Positions 15,056-23,088 are shown, counted from the stretch's first letter. The stretch: 39,421 nucleotides of DNA from Sedimenticola sp. (GCA_027083925.1 JALWMK010000130.1:1-39421); one strand, 5' to 3'. Notes: generated from the letters alone by a model not told the origin. Translations and numbers: made by a program.

Positions 15056-16264
15056 CTACATAGCCAGGTCATTGGCGCCAAGGATGGCCAGCATGATGGA
15101 CACGATGATGCCGGCGACGATCAGCCCCAAGCCGACGATCAGTGCTGGCTCGAGAAGGGTCAGCAGGCGCTTTACGCTGGTACGCACTTCTCCGTCGAAA
15201 ACATCCGCCACCTTGTTGAGCATGGGTTCCAGATCACCGGACTCCTCACCAACCTTGATCATCTGCAGCGCCAGAGGGGGAAGTATACCTTTTTCAATCA
15301 AGGGATCAGCCAGTCCTTTGCCGCGTTTGAGACTGTCTGCCGCTTCTGCAATGGTTTCGGCAACCACTGTGTTGCTTATGACATCTTTCACCAGATTTAG
15401 TGCCGCCAGCAACGGCAGGCCATTGTGCAGCAGGGTGGCGAGGGTGCGGGTGAAACGCGCCGTCTCCACCTTGGCGATGAGATCGCCCAGCAGCGGCCAG
15501 CCCAGCAAGCGCTTGTCCCAGCGCCTTTTCACCTCCGGCCGGGCAAAATGTCTGCTGGCGAAGGCGGTGCCGAGAAAAATTCCCGAGAGAATCGCCCACC
15601 AATAGTCGGTCAGGGCATTGCCGATGTTCACCACGATCTGCGTGGGCAGGGGCAAGGCTTTGCCCATGTCGGCAAACATCTGGCTAAATTGCGGCACCAC
15701 GCCCACCAGCAAGCCGATCACGGACAATCCCGCCACTGTGAGCAATATGGTGGGATACACCAGAGCGGAGCGCACACTTTCCCGCAGCTCCTGGGAGCGT
15801 TCGAGATAGTCGGTAAGGCGCTGCAACACGCTGTGCAGCACGCCACCCGCTTCTCCCGCCTTCACCATGCTGATGTACAGGGGGGAGAAGGTCTTGCCCT
15901 GGGCTTCCAGGGCGGCAGACAGGGTATCACCGCCCTGCACTCTCTCGCGGATGCTCTCCATGGCGCGCACCAGGGCTTCGTCTTCGGATAATTCAGCCAG
16001 TATCTGCAGGGCGCGATCCAGGGTCATGCCCGCTTCCAAAAGGGTCGCAAGCTCACGGGTGAAATGCAGGATCTGCTCCTGGTTCACCTTGGGCTTGGCG
16101 CGCTTGAACAGACCCTTGAGCCCACTACCCGCACGGCTGGTGCGGATGGGCATGAGTCCATCCTGCTGCAACTGGCGTACCAGCGCGGCTTCATCTGCGG
16201 CTTCCAGCTCCCCCTCCTCCACTTCTCCATTGGAGCGAACCGCTTTGTAACTGAACAAAGGCAT
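15056..16264 (-). CDS. gspF: Type II secretion inner-membrane platform protein GspF
   Basis: Polytopic platform protein that transmits the work of GspE to the pseudopilus. From ATG at 16264 (MPLFSYKAV) it has 402 residues, the usual length. Two homologous GspF domains are visible: LHFTRELATLLEAGMTLDRALQIL at the start of the first, split here as FTRELATLLEAG, and FTRTLATLLHNGLPLLAAL at the start of the second. Three hydrophobic spans lie at about 170-192, 215-240 and 372-395. The ATG overlaps the gspE stop as TGATG; the frame is open further upstream inside gspE but starts there would be anomalous. Confidence 0.97.
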   Translation of the reverse strand: MPLFSYKAVRSNGEVEEGELEAADEAALVRQLQQDGLMPIRTSRAGSGLKGLFKRAKPKVNQEQILHFTRELATLLEAGMTLDRALQILAELSEDEALVRAMESIRERVQGGDTLSAALEAQGKTFSPLYISMVKAGEAGGVLHSVLQRLTDYLERSQELRESVRSALVYPTILLTVAGLSVIGLLVGVVPQFSQMFADMGKALPLPTQIVVNIGNALTDYWWAILSGIFLGTAFASRHFARPEVKRRWDKRLLGWPLLGDLIAKVETARFTRTLATLLHNGLPLLAALNLVKDVISNTVVAETIAEAADSLKRGKGLADPLIEKGILPPLALQMIKVGEESGDLEPMLNKVADVFDGEVRTSVKRLLTLLEPALIVGLGLIVAGIIVSIMLAILGANDLAM

Positions 16265-17997
16265 CAGTCTTCCGCCACCCTGGCAACTTCTTCCAGGGTA
16301 GTCAGGCCGGCGACAGATTTTCGCAGACCATCGCGCCGCAGGGTATCCATGCCATCGTCGATGGCCGCCCGCTGGATTTCCCCGGCATTGGCATGGCGCA
16401 TCACCAGGCGTCGAATCTCGTCGTTCATCACCAGCGCTTCCGTCAGGGAAAGACGGCCGAAATAACCGCTGCCGCCGCACTCCTCACAACCAGACGGGTG
16501 GTACAGGGTGACGGCCTCGCCATCTGCGCTGAATTCGTCCAGACCCAACTCGTCCACCAGCTCCGGCAGAGGTTCATAGGCCTCCTTGCAGTGCTGGCAC
16601 AGCCGCCGCACCAGACGCTGGGCGAGAATGCCATTGATGGTGGAGGTAATCAGATAGTCATCCACCCCCATGTCCAGCAGCCGGGTGATTCCACCCGCCG
16701 CGTCATTGGTATGCAGGGTAGACAGCACCAGGTGGCCGGTGAGGGCAGATTGCACGGCGATGCGGGCGGTTTCCAGATCCCGCATCTCCCCCACCATGAT
16801 GATGTCCGGATCCTGGCGCACGATGGAGCGCAGGGCGCTGGAAAAGGTGAGGTCGATCTGTGGCTTGACCTGGATCTGGTTGATGCCCGCCACCTGGTAT
16901 TCCACCGGGTCTTCCACGGTGATGATCTTCTTTTCCGCTGTGTTAAGGCGGCTCAGGGCGGTGTACAAGGTGGTGGATTTACCGCTGCCCGTGGGGCCGG
17001 TGACCAGCACGATGCCATGGGGCATGTCGAGGATATGCTTGAAGCGCTTCAGCGGCTCACCATCGAACCCCAGGGCGCCAAAATCAAATTTCACGCTTTC
17101 CTTGTCCAGCAGGCGGATGACCACGCTCTCGCCAAACATGGTGGGCACGGTGGACACCCGCAGATCCAGCTCCTTGCCCTGCACCCGCAGGCTGATACGC
17201 CCGTCCTGGGGCAGGCGGCGCTCGGCAATATTGAGCTTGGCCATGAGCTTGATCCGGGAAATAATGGCAGCAGTGGAATGTGCCGGGGGTGCCTCGCTTT
17301 CGGTGAGCACGCCATCGATACGGTAGCGCACCTTGAGCTGCCCCTCGAACGGCTCGACGTGAATATCCGAGGCCCGGGATTCCACCGCCCGCTGCACGAT
17401 GAGGTTCACCAGGCGGATCACCGGAGCTTCGCTGGCCAGGTCTTTGAGGGTTTCCACATCGGCCTCGCCTTCGTCACCTTCGCCCAGGCCATCGAGGATT
17501 TCCCCCATGGCGGAGCGGCCGGCGCCGTAGAGCTTTTCGATGGCGTTATCGATATCGGCGGGCAGGGCAACCACCGGTTGCACCTCATGGCCGCTGGCGG
17601 CTTCCATGGCGCTACGGGAAAATTCATCACCGGGATCGGCCATGGCCAGATACAGTCGCTCATCCTCCAGATACAGAGGCAGCACCCGGGATTCCTTGAG
17701 GAAACGCTGGGATACGGCATCCTCCAGCAAGGCAACATCAGGAAAGGCTTCAACATCGATGATTTCCAGGCCCAGCGTCTGGGCAAAGGCCTGAGCCAGA
17801 TCCCGCTCGGAAACCAGCCCCAGCTTGTGCACCATATGCCATACGGAAAAACCGCTTTCCGCCGCCAGCCGCGCAGCGCGCGCATAGTCCTGGGCGGACA
17901 GCTTGCCCGATGTTTCGAGCAAGGCGGCCAGGCGGCCATCACTGCCCGCAGCGCTCAGGTCTTCTTCAAGGGTGGTTTCTGCTGGTTCTGTATTCAT
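16264..17997 (-). CDS. gspE: Type II secretion ATPase GspE
   Basis: Hexameric cytoplasmic ATPase driving pseudopilus assembly. From ATG 17997 it has 577 residues. An N-terminal GspE/PilB domain (about 20-160) is followed by the ATPase: Walker A GPTGSGKS (334-341), the Asp-box region around 360-365, Walker B DIIMVGE (398-404) and the His-box GHLVLSTLHTND. The zinc-binding tetracysteine is intact: C467/C470 and C504/C507. AGGA lies six bases before the ATG. The gene begins 32 bases inside the end of the upstream dehydratase gene, so it is likely cotranscribed with it. Confidence 0.97.
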   Translation of the reverse strand: MNTEPAETTLEEDLSAAGSDGRLAALLETSGKLSAQDYARAARLAAESGFSVWHMVHKLGLVSERDLAQAFAQTLGLEIIDVEAFPDVALLEDAVSQRFLKESRVLPLYLEDERLYLAMADPGDEFSRSAMEAASGHEVQPVVALPADIDNAIEKLYGAGRSAMGEILDGLGEGDEGEADVETLKDLASEAPVIRLVNLIVQRAVESRASDIHVEPFEGQLKVRYRIDGVLTESEAPPAHSTAAIISRIKLMAKLNIAERRLPQDGRISLRVQGKELDLRVSTVPTMFGESVVIRLLDKESVKFDFGALGFDGEPLKRFKHILDMPHGIVLVTGPTGSGKSTTLYTALSRLNTAEKKIITVEDPVEYQVAGINQIQVKPQIDLTFSSALRSIVRQDPDIIMVGEMRDLETARIAVQSALTGHLVLSTLHTNDAAGGITRLLDMGVDDYLITSTINGILAQRLVRRLCQHCKEAYEPLPELVDELGLDEFSADGEAVTLYHPSGCEECGGSGYFGRLSLTEALVMNDEIRRLVMRHANAGEIQRAAIDDGMDTLRRDGLRKSVAGLTTLEEVARVAED

Positions 17998-19891
17998 CTG
18001 TTGTCCTGTAAGCCGAATCCACAGATTCCGGCTGTAAGGCGCACTCCCGTCCGCCGCCATGATCCGCCCGTTCCGGCACCAGCCGGGTCAGCAAATCACT
18101 GAGTTTCCTGCAATCATATTCGCCGCAGGCGATTTCGGCATCTTCCATTGCCTGGGCAAGCTCTTCCCAGGGCATGGGGCGATAACGCGCCTGCAGTATC
18201 TTCTCATGCGCCGTGGCCTGCAGGGACTCCTGTTCATGAAAGAGCTCCTCGTAGAGTTTTTCTCCCGGGCGCAATCCGATATATTCTATCGCAATATCCT
18301 CTCCGGGTTTTTTTCCGGACAGGCGGATCAACTGCTCGGCCAGATACTGGATGCGCACCGGCTGCCCCATATCCAGCACGAAGATCTCCCCGCCCTCGCC
18401 CAGCACACTGGCCTGCATGATCAGCTGGCAGGCTTCGCGGGTGGTCATGAAGTAGCGCTCCATATCCGCATGGGTCACGGTTACCGGGCCACCTTTTTCG
18501 ATCTGCTCCTTGAACAGGGGAACCACGCTGCCCGTGGAGCCGAGCACATTGCCAAAGCGCACGGTGATGAAGTTGGTGGAAGAGCGGCTATTGAGGTTCT
18601 GGCAATAAATTTCGGCAGCACGTTTGCTCGCCCCCATCACGTTCGCCGGATTGACCGCCTTGTCCGTGGAAATCAGCACGAATTCCTCCGCGCCGCTCGC
18701 ATCCGCAGCCAGGGCCACATTGCGTGTGCCCAGCACATTGTTGCGCATGGCTTCGCGAATCTGCTGCTCCAGCAGGGGCACATGCTTGTATGCTGCGGCA
18801 TGAAACACCACCTGGGGCCGGTAGTGGCCGAAAATGCGCTCGATCACCTTCCTCTCGGTAATGTCCCCCAGATGAGGAAAGATCGCCAGATCAGGAAAGC
18901 TGTGGCGCAACTCCCGTTCCATGCAAAACAGGTTGAACTCACTGTTTTCCACCAAAATCAGGCTTTTCAGCGACAGGCTCGCAAGCTGGCGGCACAGTTC
19001 CGAGCCAATGGAGCCGCCGGCCCCGGTAATCAGCACCGAGCGCCCGGACAGATCCTCCCTGATCGCCCGCCAGTTCAGCGCCACCGGATCACGCCCCAGC
19101 AGATCTTCAATCAGCACTTCACGCAGCTGATCCACCCGCACATTGCCGGACATAAGCTCTTTCAGGGGCGGCACGGTGCGAAACGGCAGACCAGTTTCCT
19201 CCACATGGGCGATGATGCGCTGCATCTGGGATTTGTCCGCAGAAGGCGTCGCCAACATGATCAGATCCGCCGCCAGCTTGCGGGCGATGCGCGGCAATTT
19301 TTCACAGCTGCCCATGACCCGCACACCATGGATCTCCCGGCCCCGCTTGTTGGCATCATCATCCACAAAGGCCAGGGGCAGATAAGCGCGCTGAGGATCG
19401 CGTAACAGATCCCGCACCAGCATCTCCCCGGCGCTACCCGCACCCACCACCAGCACCCGCCGGGCGCTCTTGCTGCGTGTGCCCTGATCCTTGATAAAAC
19501 GGTACACCATGCGCGGCACACTGAGAAAGATCATCAGCAATATACCGTATAGCACCGGCACCGAGCGTGGCACGCCGGTAAAATCCCGAAACAGCCACAA
19601 CAGCAGCGTCGCCAGCACCAGTCCGGTCAATACAGCTTTGCCAATGCGAATCATGTCCGGCAGGGAAGCGAAACGCCACACCCCTCGATACAGGCCGAAC
19701 AGCCAGAACACCAGGGCCTGCACCGGAACCAGCACAAACAAGCTGGCCAGCGCCTGCTGCCAGAACCAGTCAGGTACAGCTTCCAGATTGAAGCGCAGGA
19801 TATAGGCTCCCAGCCAGGCCAGCGGAATCATCAGCAGGTCATGGAGAAACGCCATGCCACGGTTGAGCAACCTGTCTGCCAGTTTTCTCAT
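17966..19891 (-). CDS. Membrane-bound nucleotide-sugar 4,6-dehydratase (WbpM/CapD/FlaA1-like)
   Basis: Predicted to act on a UDP-HexNAc precursor in the first step to a rare sugar such as a diamino or 6-deoxy sugar. The 641-residue protein has four N-terminal membrane spans within the first 125 residues, a CoA-binding-like Rossmann domain (VLVVGAGSAGE, about 146-155) and a C-terminal short-chain dehydrogenase domain with NAD motif TGAGGSIG (289-296), LISTDKAVNP (406-415) and MGASKR (419-424). This is the large WbpM class. Its ATG overlaps the stop of the transferase gene as TGATG. The last 11 codons overlap gspE, and the end of the protein beyond about 605 looks unconserved. The exact substrate cannot be told. 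Confidence 0.92.
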   Translation of the reverse strand: MRKLADRLLNRGMAFLHDLLMIPLAWLGAYILRFNLEAVPDWFWQQALASLFVLVPVQALVFWLFGLYRGVWRFASLPDMIRIGKAVLTGLVLATLLLWLFRDFTGVPRSVPVLYGILLMIFLSVPRMVYRFIKDQGTRSKSARRVLVVGAGSAGEMLVRDLLRDPQRAYLPLAFVDDDANKRGREIHGVRVMGSCEKLPRIARKLAADLIMLATPSADKSQMQRIIAHVEETGLPFRTVPPLKELMSGNVRVDQLREVLIEDLLGRDPVALNWRAIREDLSGRSVLITGAGGSIGSELCRQLASLSLKSLILVENSEFNLFCMERELRHSFPDLAIFPHLGDITERKVIERIFGHYRPQVVFHAAAYKHVPLLEQQIREAMRNNVLGTRNVALAADASGAEEFVLISTDKAVNPANVMGASKRAAEIYCQNLNSRSSTNFITVRFGNVLGSTGSVVPLFKEQIEKGGPVTVTHADMERYFMTTREACQLIMQASVLGEGGEIFVLDMGQPVRIQYLAEQLIRLSGKKPGEDIAIEYIGLRPGEKLYEELFHEQESLQATAHEKILQARYRPMPWEELAQAMEDAEIACGEYDCRKLSDLLTRLVPERADHGGGRECALQPESVDSAYRTTDEYRTSRNHP

Positions 19892-20922
19892 CAGTTCCCT
19901 TGTTCTCGCAGACTAACCAGCAAAATCATGACCCCATATACCACACACCAGAACAGCATGATTGCCCATTGGACAAGCGTATTCTGATTCAGTGCCATGA
20001 TGGAGGCTCCGCCAGCAGCCAGCATCAGTACATAGGACCAGAGCACGGTACGGCGGTGGGACCAGCCCATTTGCACCAGGCGCTGATACAGATGCTCCCG
20101 GTGCGCCTGCCAGATTTTTCGGCCCGCCAGCAGTCGCCGCAACAAAGTGTAACTGGCGTCCACGACAAAAGGAGAAAAGATCAATACGGCAATCCATAAC
20201 GGGAACAGGCCTTCCCGATCCGCCCACAGGGAAAACGCGGCAGCAAGAAAGCCCAGCACCGGCGACCCCGCATCTCCCATGAAGAGCCGCGCCGGAGGGA
20301 AGTTAAACAGCCAAAACCCCGCACTGGCCGCCGCCACAATCAGGGCCGCCAGCATAAAGCCTTCATCCCCACCCCGCCAGCCCAGCCAGGCCATGGCCGT
20401 AAAGCCGATCACCGCCATACCACCGGCGAAACCATCCATACCATCCATGAAATTGTACAAATTGGTCATCCACAGCACATAAAGCAGCATCACCACCACG
20501 GCTGCACCACCCGGCAGAGGGATGTCCATTCCAGGCAACTGCAAATTCCGGGGCAGCAGATCCGCCGCCAGCAAGACAAGGGCGGCCAGCAATTGCACCA
20601 GCAGGCGGATCAGGGGAGAAAGATCCCGCCGATCGTCAATGCCGCCAGTCACTGCCAGCAACACCACAGCCGTGAACAACCAGGCCAGCCCTCCACTCCA
20701 GGACAGCTCACCAACGGCCGCAGCCGCAGCCCAGGCCAGCAGTATGGCGGTGACGATGGCCACCCCGCCACTGCGCGGCGTGGCCTGCTGATGCAGGGAA
20801 CGCTCTCCCGGATGATCCAGCACGTGAAACCGGGAAGCAGGTGATAGAAAACGCCAGCACAAACCACCCGACACAACGAGGGCCAGCAACACCAACACCC
20901 AGTTACTTGCGCTCGGCAACAA
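19891..20922 (-). CDS. Undecaprenyl-phosphate sugar-1-phosphate transferase (WecA/WbpL/MraY family)
   Basis: Integral membrane enzyme that starts a glycan by moving a HexNAc-1-phosphate from UDP-sugar to undecaprenyl phosphate. The product is about 343 residues with around ten membrane segments. Family motifs are TGGIDDRRDLSP, NLYNFMDGMDG, FMGDAGSP and, on a cytoplasmic loop, HREHLYQR. These match the WbpL/WbcO branch acting before O-antigen or exopolysaccharide assembly. The start is a TTG at 20922, chosen because a GGAG lies six bases upstream; another TTG four codons earlier (20934) is in frame. It is the first gene of the run that leads into the secretion operon. Housekeeping MraY is less likely, since mur genes do not flank it. 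Confidence 0.93.
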   Translation of the reverse strand: MLPSASNWVLVLLALVVSGGLCWRFLSPASRFHVLDHPGERSLHQQATPRSGGVAIVTAILLAWAAAAAVGELSWSGGLAWLFTAVVLLAVTGGIDDRRDLSPLIRLLVQLLAALVLLAADLLPRNLQLPGMDIPLPGGAAVVVMLLYVLWMTNLYNFMDGMDGFAGGMAVIGFTAMAWLGWRGGDEGFMLAALIVAAASAGFWLFNFPPARLFMGDAGSPVLGFLAAAFSLWADREGLFPLWIAVLIFSPFVVDASYTLLRRLLAGRKIWQAHREHLYQRLVQMGWSHRRTVLWSYVLMLAAGGASIMALNQNTLVQWAIMLFWCVVYGVMILLVSLREQGN

Positions 20923-20955
20923 AAAAATCTCCAATAAGAATCAGCATCTTACCAG

Positions 20956-20975
20956 AAAAAAACCGCCGAGCCGGT
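20956..20975 (-). terminator. Weak intrinsic terminator at the end of the ammonium transporter gene
   Basis: On the minus strand ACCG-GCTCGG-CGGT is followed by seven T and overlaps the stop codon of the transporter gene. The stem is only four base pairs, so termination may be partial. Confidence 0.35.
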
Positions 20976-22276
20976 CAATGAATGTCGTAACCACGTTCCT
21001 CATGCAAAACGATATCCAGCCCTTCCTGCTCCTGATCCGCATCTACCCGCAGCCCCCCCATGGCCAATGCAACCACTTTCAGGATGCCCCAGGTCATGAT
21101 CACAGTAAACACCACGGTGGCTGCCACGCCAACAAACTGCACCCATAGCTGGCCACCCATGCTGCTGATGCCATCAGCAAAGCCGTAGCCGCTGAACACG
21201 CCCAAGCTGGTGGCGGAGAAAACTCCGACCAGCAGCGTTCCCAGTATACCGCCGACCCCATGCACGGGGAAAACATCCAGAGAGTCGTCGATCTTCAGCA
21301 CCCGTTTGAGGTACATGGTGGCGGCAAAACAGACACTGCCCGCCAACAGGCCGATGATCAAGGCTCCACCGGGACCGACAAAACCCGATGCCGGGGTAAT
21401 AGTACCCAAACCAGCCACCATGCCTGTCACCGCGCCCAAGGCGCTGGGCTTGCCAAAGCGCTTCCACTCGATTGCCATCCAGGTCATGGCGCCGGTGGCC
21501 GCAGAGATATGCGTAACCAGCATCGCCATGGCCGCATCCCCGTTAGCCGCCAGGGCGCTGCCACCATTGAAGCCGAACCAGCCGACCCAAAGCATGCAGG
21601 CTCCGGTGACCGTCATGGTCATGTTGTGGGGGGTGAAAGGCATGGTGGGAAAGCCCCGTCTCGGCCCCATGACCAGCGCAGTAACCAGCGCAGCAACGCC
21701 AGCGGTAATATGCACGACCGTACCACCGGCGAAATCCAGCAGCCCCATTTGCCCCAGCCAGCCACCACCCCAAACCCAGTGAGTGATGGGTACATACACC
21801 AGCATCAGCCACATGGCGCTGAACAACAGCATGGCGGAAAACTTCATCCGCTCGGCAAAGCCGCCCACCACCAGGGCGGGAGTGATAATGGCAAAGGTCA
21901 TCTGAAACAACATGAACAGCGATTCCGGAATGTCCCCGGAAAGGCTTTCCCGCCCGACATCAGCCATCAGCACCTTGCTGAAATCACCGATAAAGGCATT
22001 GCCCTCACCAAACGCCAAGCTGTAACCGGCAATCAACCACAGGATGGAACTGATGCCGGCAATGGCGAAACACTGCATGAGCACCGACAGCACGTTCTTG
22101 CTGCGCACCAGCCCGCCATAAAACAGCGCCAGCCCCGGCAAGGTCATGAACAACACCAGCGCCGTCGAAGTGAGTATCCAGGCCGTATTGCCCGCATTCA
22201 AGGTAGCTTCTTCCGCCCATGCGGCACCCGCGACCAGCAACAACAAGCCAGCCGTAAAAAACTGTCCGATTCTCAT
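20975..22276 (-). CDS. amt: Ammonium transporter, Amt/MEP/Rh family
   Basis: Trimeric inner-membrane channel for ammonium. From ATG 22276 the product is 433 residues, with a cleavable-type signal peptide (to about AWA, residue 21) as in E. coli AmtB, then eleven predicted spans. The pore twin histidines are His189 (FAGGTVVHI) and His339 (DVFPVHGVGG) and the conserved Asp is D181. The frame stays open for 80 codons upstream, but this stretch crosses a terminator and repeats, so it is not coding. No glnK is adjacent, although the two usually pair. I see no sigma54-type promoter upstream. Forty bases separate it from the transferase gene downstream. Confidence 0.95.
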   Translation of the reverse strand: MRIGQFFTAGLLLLVAGAAWAEEATLNAGNTAWILTSTALVLFMTLPGLALFYGGLVRSKNVLSVLMQCFAIAGISSILWLIAGYSLAFGEGNAFIGDFSKVLMADVGRESLSGDIPESLFMLFQMTFAIITPALVVGGFAERMKFSAMLLFSAMWLMLVYVPITHWVWGGGWLGQMGLLDFAGGTVVHITAGVAALVTALVMGPRRGFPTMPFTPHNMTMTVTGACMLWVGWFGFNGGSALAANGDAAMAMLVTHISAATGAMTWMAIEWKRFGKPSALGAVTGMVAGLGTITPASGFVGPGGALIIGLLAGSVCFAATMYLKRVLKIDDSLDVFPVHGVGGILGTLLVGVFSATSLGVFSGYGFADGISSMGGQLWVQFVGVAATVVFTVIMTWGILKVVALAMGGLRVDADQEQEGLDIVLHEERGYDIH

Positions 22277-22312
22277 AACAAACAACCCCCCAAGCAAAAA
22301 ACAACCTTGCAA

Positions 22313-22353
22313 TGATACACAAAAAAAAGCCGGTGTACCTGAAGTACACCGGT
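22313..22353 (-). terminator. Strong intrinsic terminator without an obvious gene in front
   Basis: On the minus strand a 9-bp perfect stem CCGGTGTAC/GTACACCGG with a 5-base loop is followed by eight T. It ends about 45 bases before the transporter ATG. No ORF of substance precedes it, and the tRNA operon has its own terminator 460 bases away. It may end a small RNA or act as an attenuator in the transporter leader. Confidence 0.8.
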
Positions 22354-22457
22354 TCAAATTATTACCAAAGGGAGTAAATGTAATGATTCGAAAATCTGTG
22401 GGCAGTTCATGACCCACAACCCTATGACCCCCCCTCCCAAGAAAAGTTGCAAAATTT

Positions 22458-22600
22458 TTGCACAGGGATGTGCTTATGTCGCGGGAGGCCAGGGATGGCC
22501 GGAGCGATGCTTGCACAGGGATGTGCTTATGTCGCGGGAGGCCAGGGATGGCTGGAGTATTGTTTGTACAGGAACACGCTCATATCACAATAATCAGGAG
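22458..22600 (+). repeat. 53-bp tandem repeat with AGGGAT-loop hairpins (two good copies and a decayed third)
   Basis: Copies begin at 22458, 22511 and 22564, a constant 53-base period. The first two are nearly identical; the third keeps only the first half, with many transitions. Each good unit contains two hairpins with the same six-base loop: GCAC-AGGGAT-GTGC (22460-22473, 22513-22526) and GGCC-AGGGAT-GGCC or GGCT (22487-22500, 22540-22553). The loop carries GGA on the plus strand, so a plus-strand RNA would present CsrA/RsmA-like binding sites. There are no spacers, so this is not a CRISPR array. I found no clear promoter or terminator for such an RNA. Confidence 0.85.
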
Positions 22601-22644
22601 CAGCGCTTACACATTGAGTCCAAGTAGCAAAAAGCAAACAAGAA

Positions 22645-22804
22645 CCTGAATCCGCGGGTTCATGACAGCGCATAGCGCAAGCTCTTGATCCCTCAGCGGC
22701 TCAAAAAATGCCCGCTTAACCTGAGGGTGAAGCCAGGATTTTTTGCTTCCACCGGGAAATCAATATCATGCGCTCTGCATCCACCCTGAACCCACGGATT
22801 CAGG
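22645..22804. mobile_element. MITE-like 160-bp element with inverted ends and a 5-bp direct repeat
   Basis: The left end CCTGAATCCGCGGGTTCA (22645-22662) and the right end TGAACCCACGGATTCAGG (22787-22804) are inverted copies with one mismatch in 18. AAGAA flanks both sides (22640-22644 and 22805-22809), as expected of a target-site duplication. The ends are also self-complementary, and the interior has a further hairpin (CCCTCA/TGAGGG with AGCGG/CCGCT). There is no coding capacity. The duplication lies in an A-rich stretch, so chance cannot be excluded. Confidence 0.6.
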
Positions 22805-22811
22805 AAGAAAT

Positions 22812-22853
22812 AAAAAAGCCTGCAGGTAACAGCGGTCGCTATCGCCTGCAGGC
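22812..22853 (-). terminator. Intrinsic terminator of the tRNA-Gly/tRNA-Met operon
   Basis: On the minus strand a 9-bp stem GCCTGCAGG/CCTGCAGGC with a structured 18-base loop is followed by six T, beginning 12 bases past the tRNA-Met CCA. Confidence 0.85.
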
Positions 22854-22864
22854 ATCTCTATATA

Positions 22865-22941
22865 TGGTAGCTAGGGGCAGATTCGAACTGCCGACCCCAG
22901 CATTATGAGTGCTGTGCTCTAACCAACTGAGCTACCTAGCC
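22865..22941 (-). tRNA. tRNA-Met, anticodon CAT (elongator type)
   Basis: A 77-base tRNA with encoded CCA. The acceptor stem is GGCTAGG/CCTAGCT, the D arm GCTCAGTTGGTTAGAGC, the anticodon loop CTCATAA and the T arm carries TTCGAAT. The close match to the E. coli elongator tRNA-Met pattern argues against the lysidine-modified Ile type or the initiator, whose first pair is mismatched. Confidence 0.95.
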
Positions 22942-22996
22942 ATAGGAAAATCGGGGCGGCAAAGATACTAGGCGTACCACCAATTGTCAATAAAAA

Positions 22997-23070
22997 TGGA
23001 GCGGGTAGCGGGAGTCGAACCCGCCTCACCAGCTTGGGAAGCTGGGGTAATACCGATATACGATACCCGC
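22997..23070 (-). tRNA. tRNA-Gly, anticodon CCC
   Basis: A 74-base tRNA with encoded CCA and discriminator T. The acceptor stem is GCGGGTA/TACCCGC and the anticodon stem-loop CCAGC-TTCCCAA-GCTGG gives CCC. The T arm is GGCGGGTTCGACTCCCGC. It is first in an operon with tRNA-Met, 55 bases apart. Confidence 0.95.
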
Positions 23071-23088
23071 ATTCAAGGCGTCCGGACG

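Noticed and set aside
16393-18102. A 569-codon plus-strand frame opposite gspE
   Set aside because: gspE carries every ATPase motif; the opposite frame has shadow-like composition and would cross two gene boundaries.
22277-22480. Sigma54 promoter for the ammonium transporter gene
   Set aside because: The nearest GC at a -12-like TTTTGCA has TG rather than GG at the proper distance, and the spacing is off by one base.
22458-22600. CRISPR array
   Set aside because: The 53-bp units are directly abutting and have no unique spacers, and no cas genes are near.
22409-22627. A 72-codon plus-strand reading frame across the 53-bp repeats
   Set aside because: The frame is a translation of the tandem repeats with no recognisable protein features; open frames through such repeats are a known annotation artefact.
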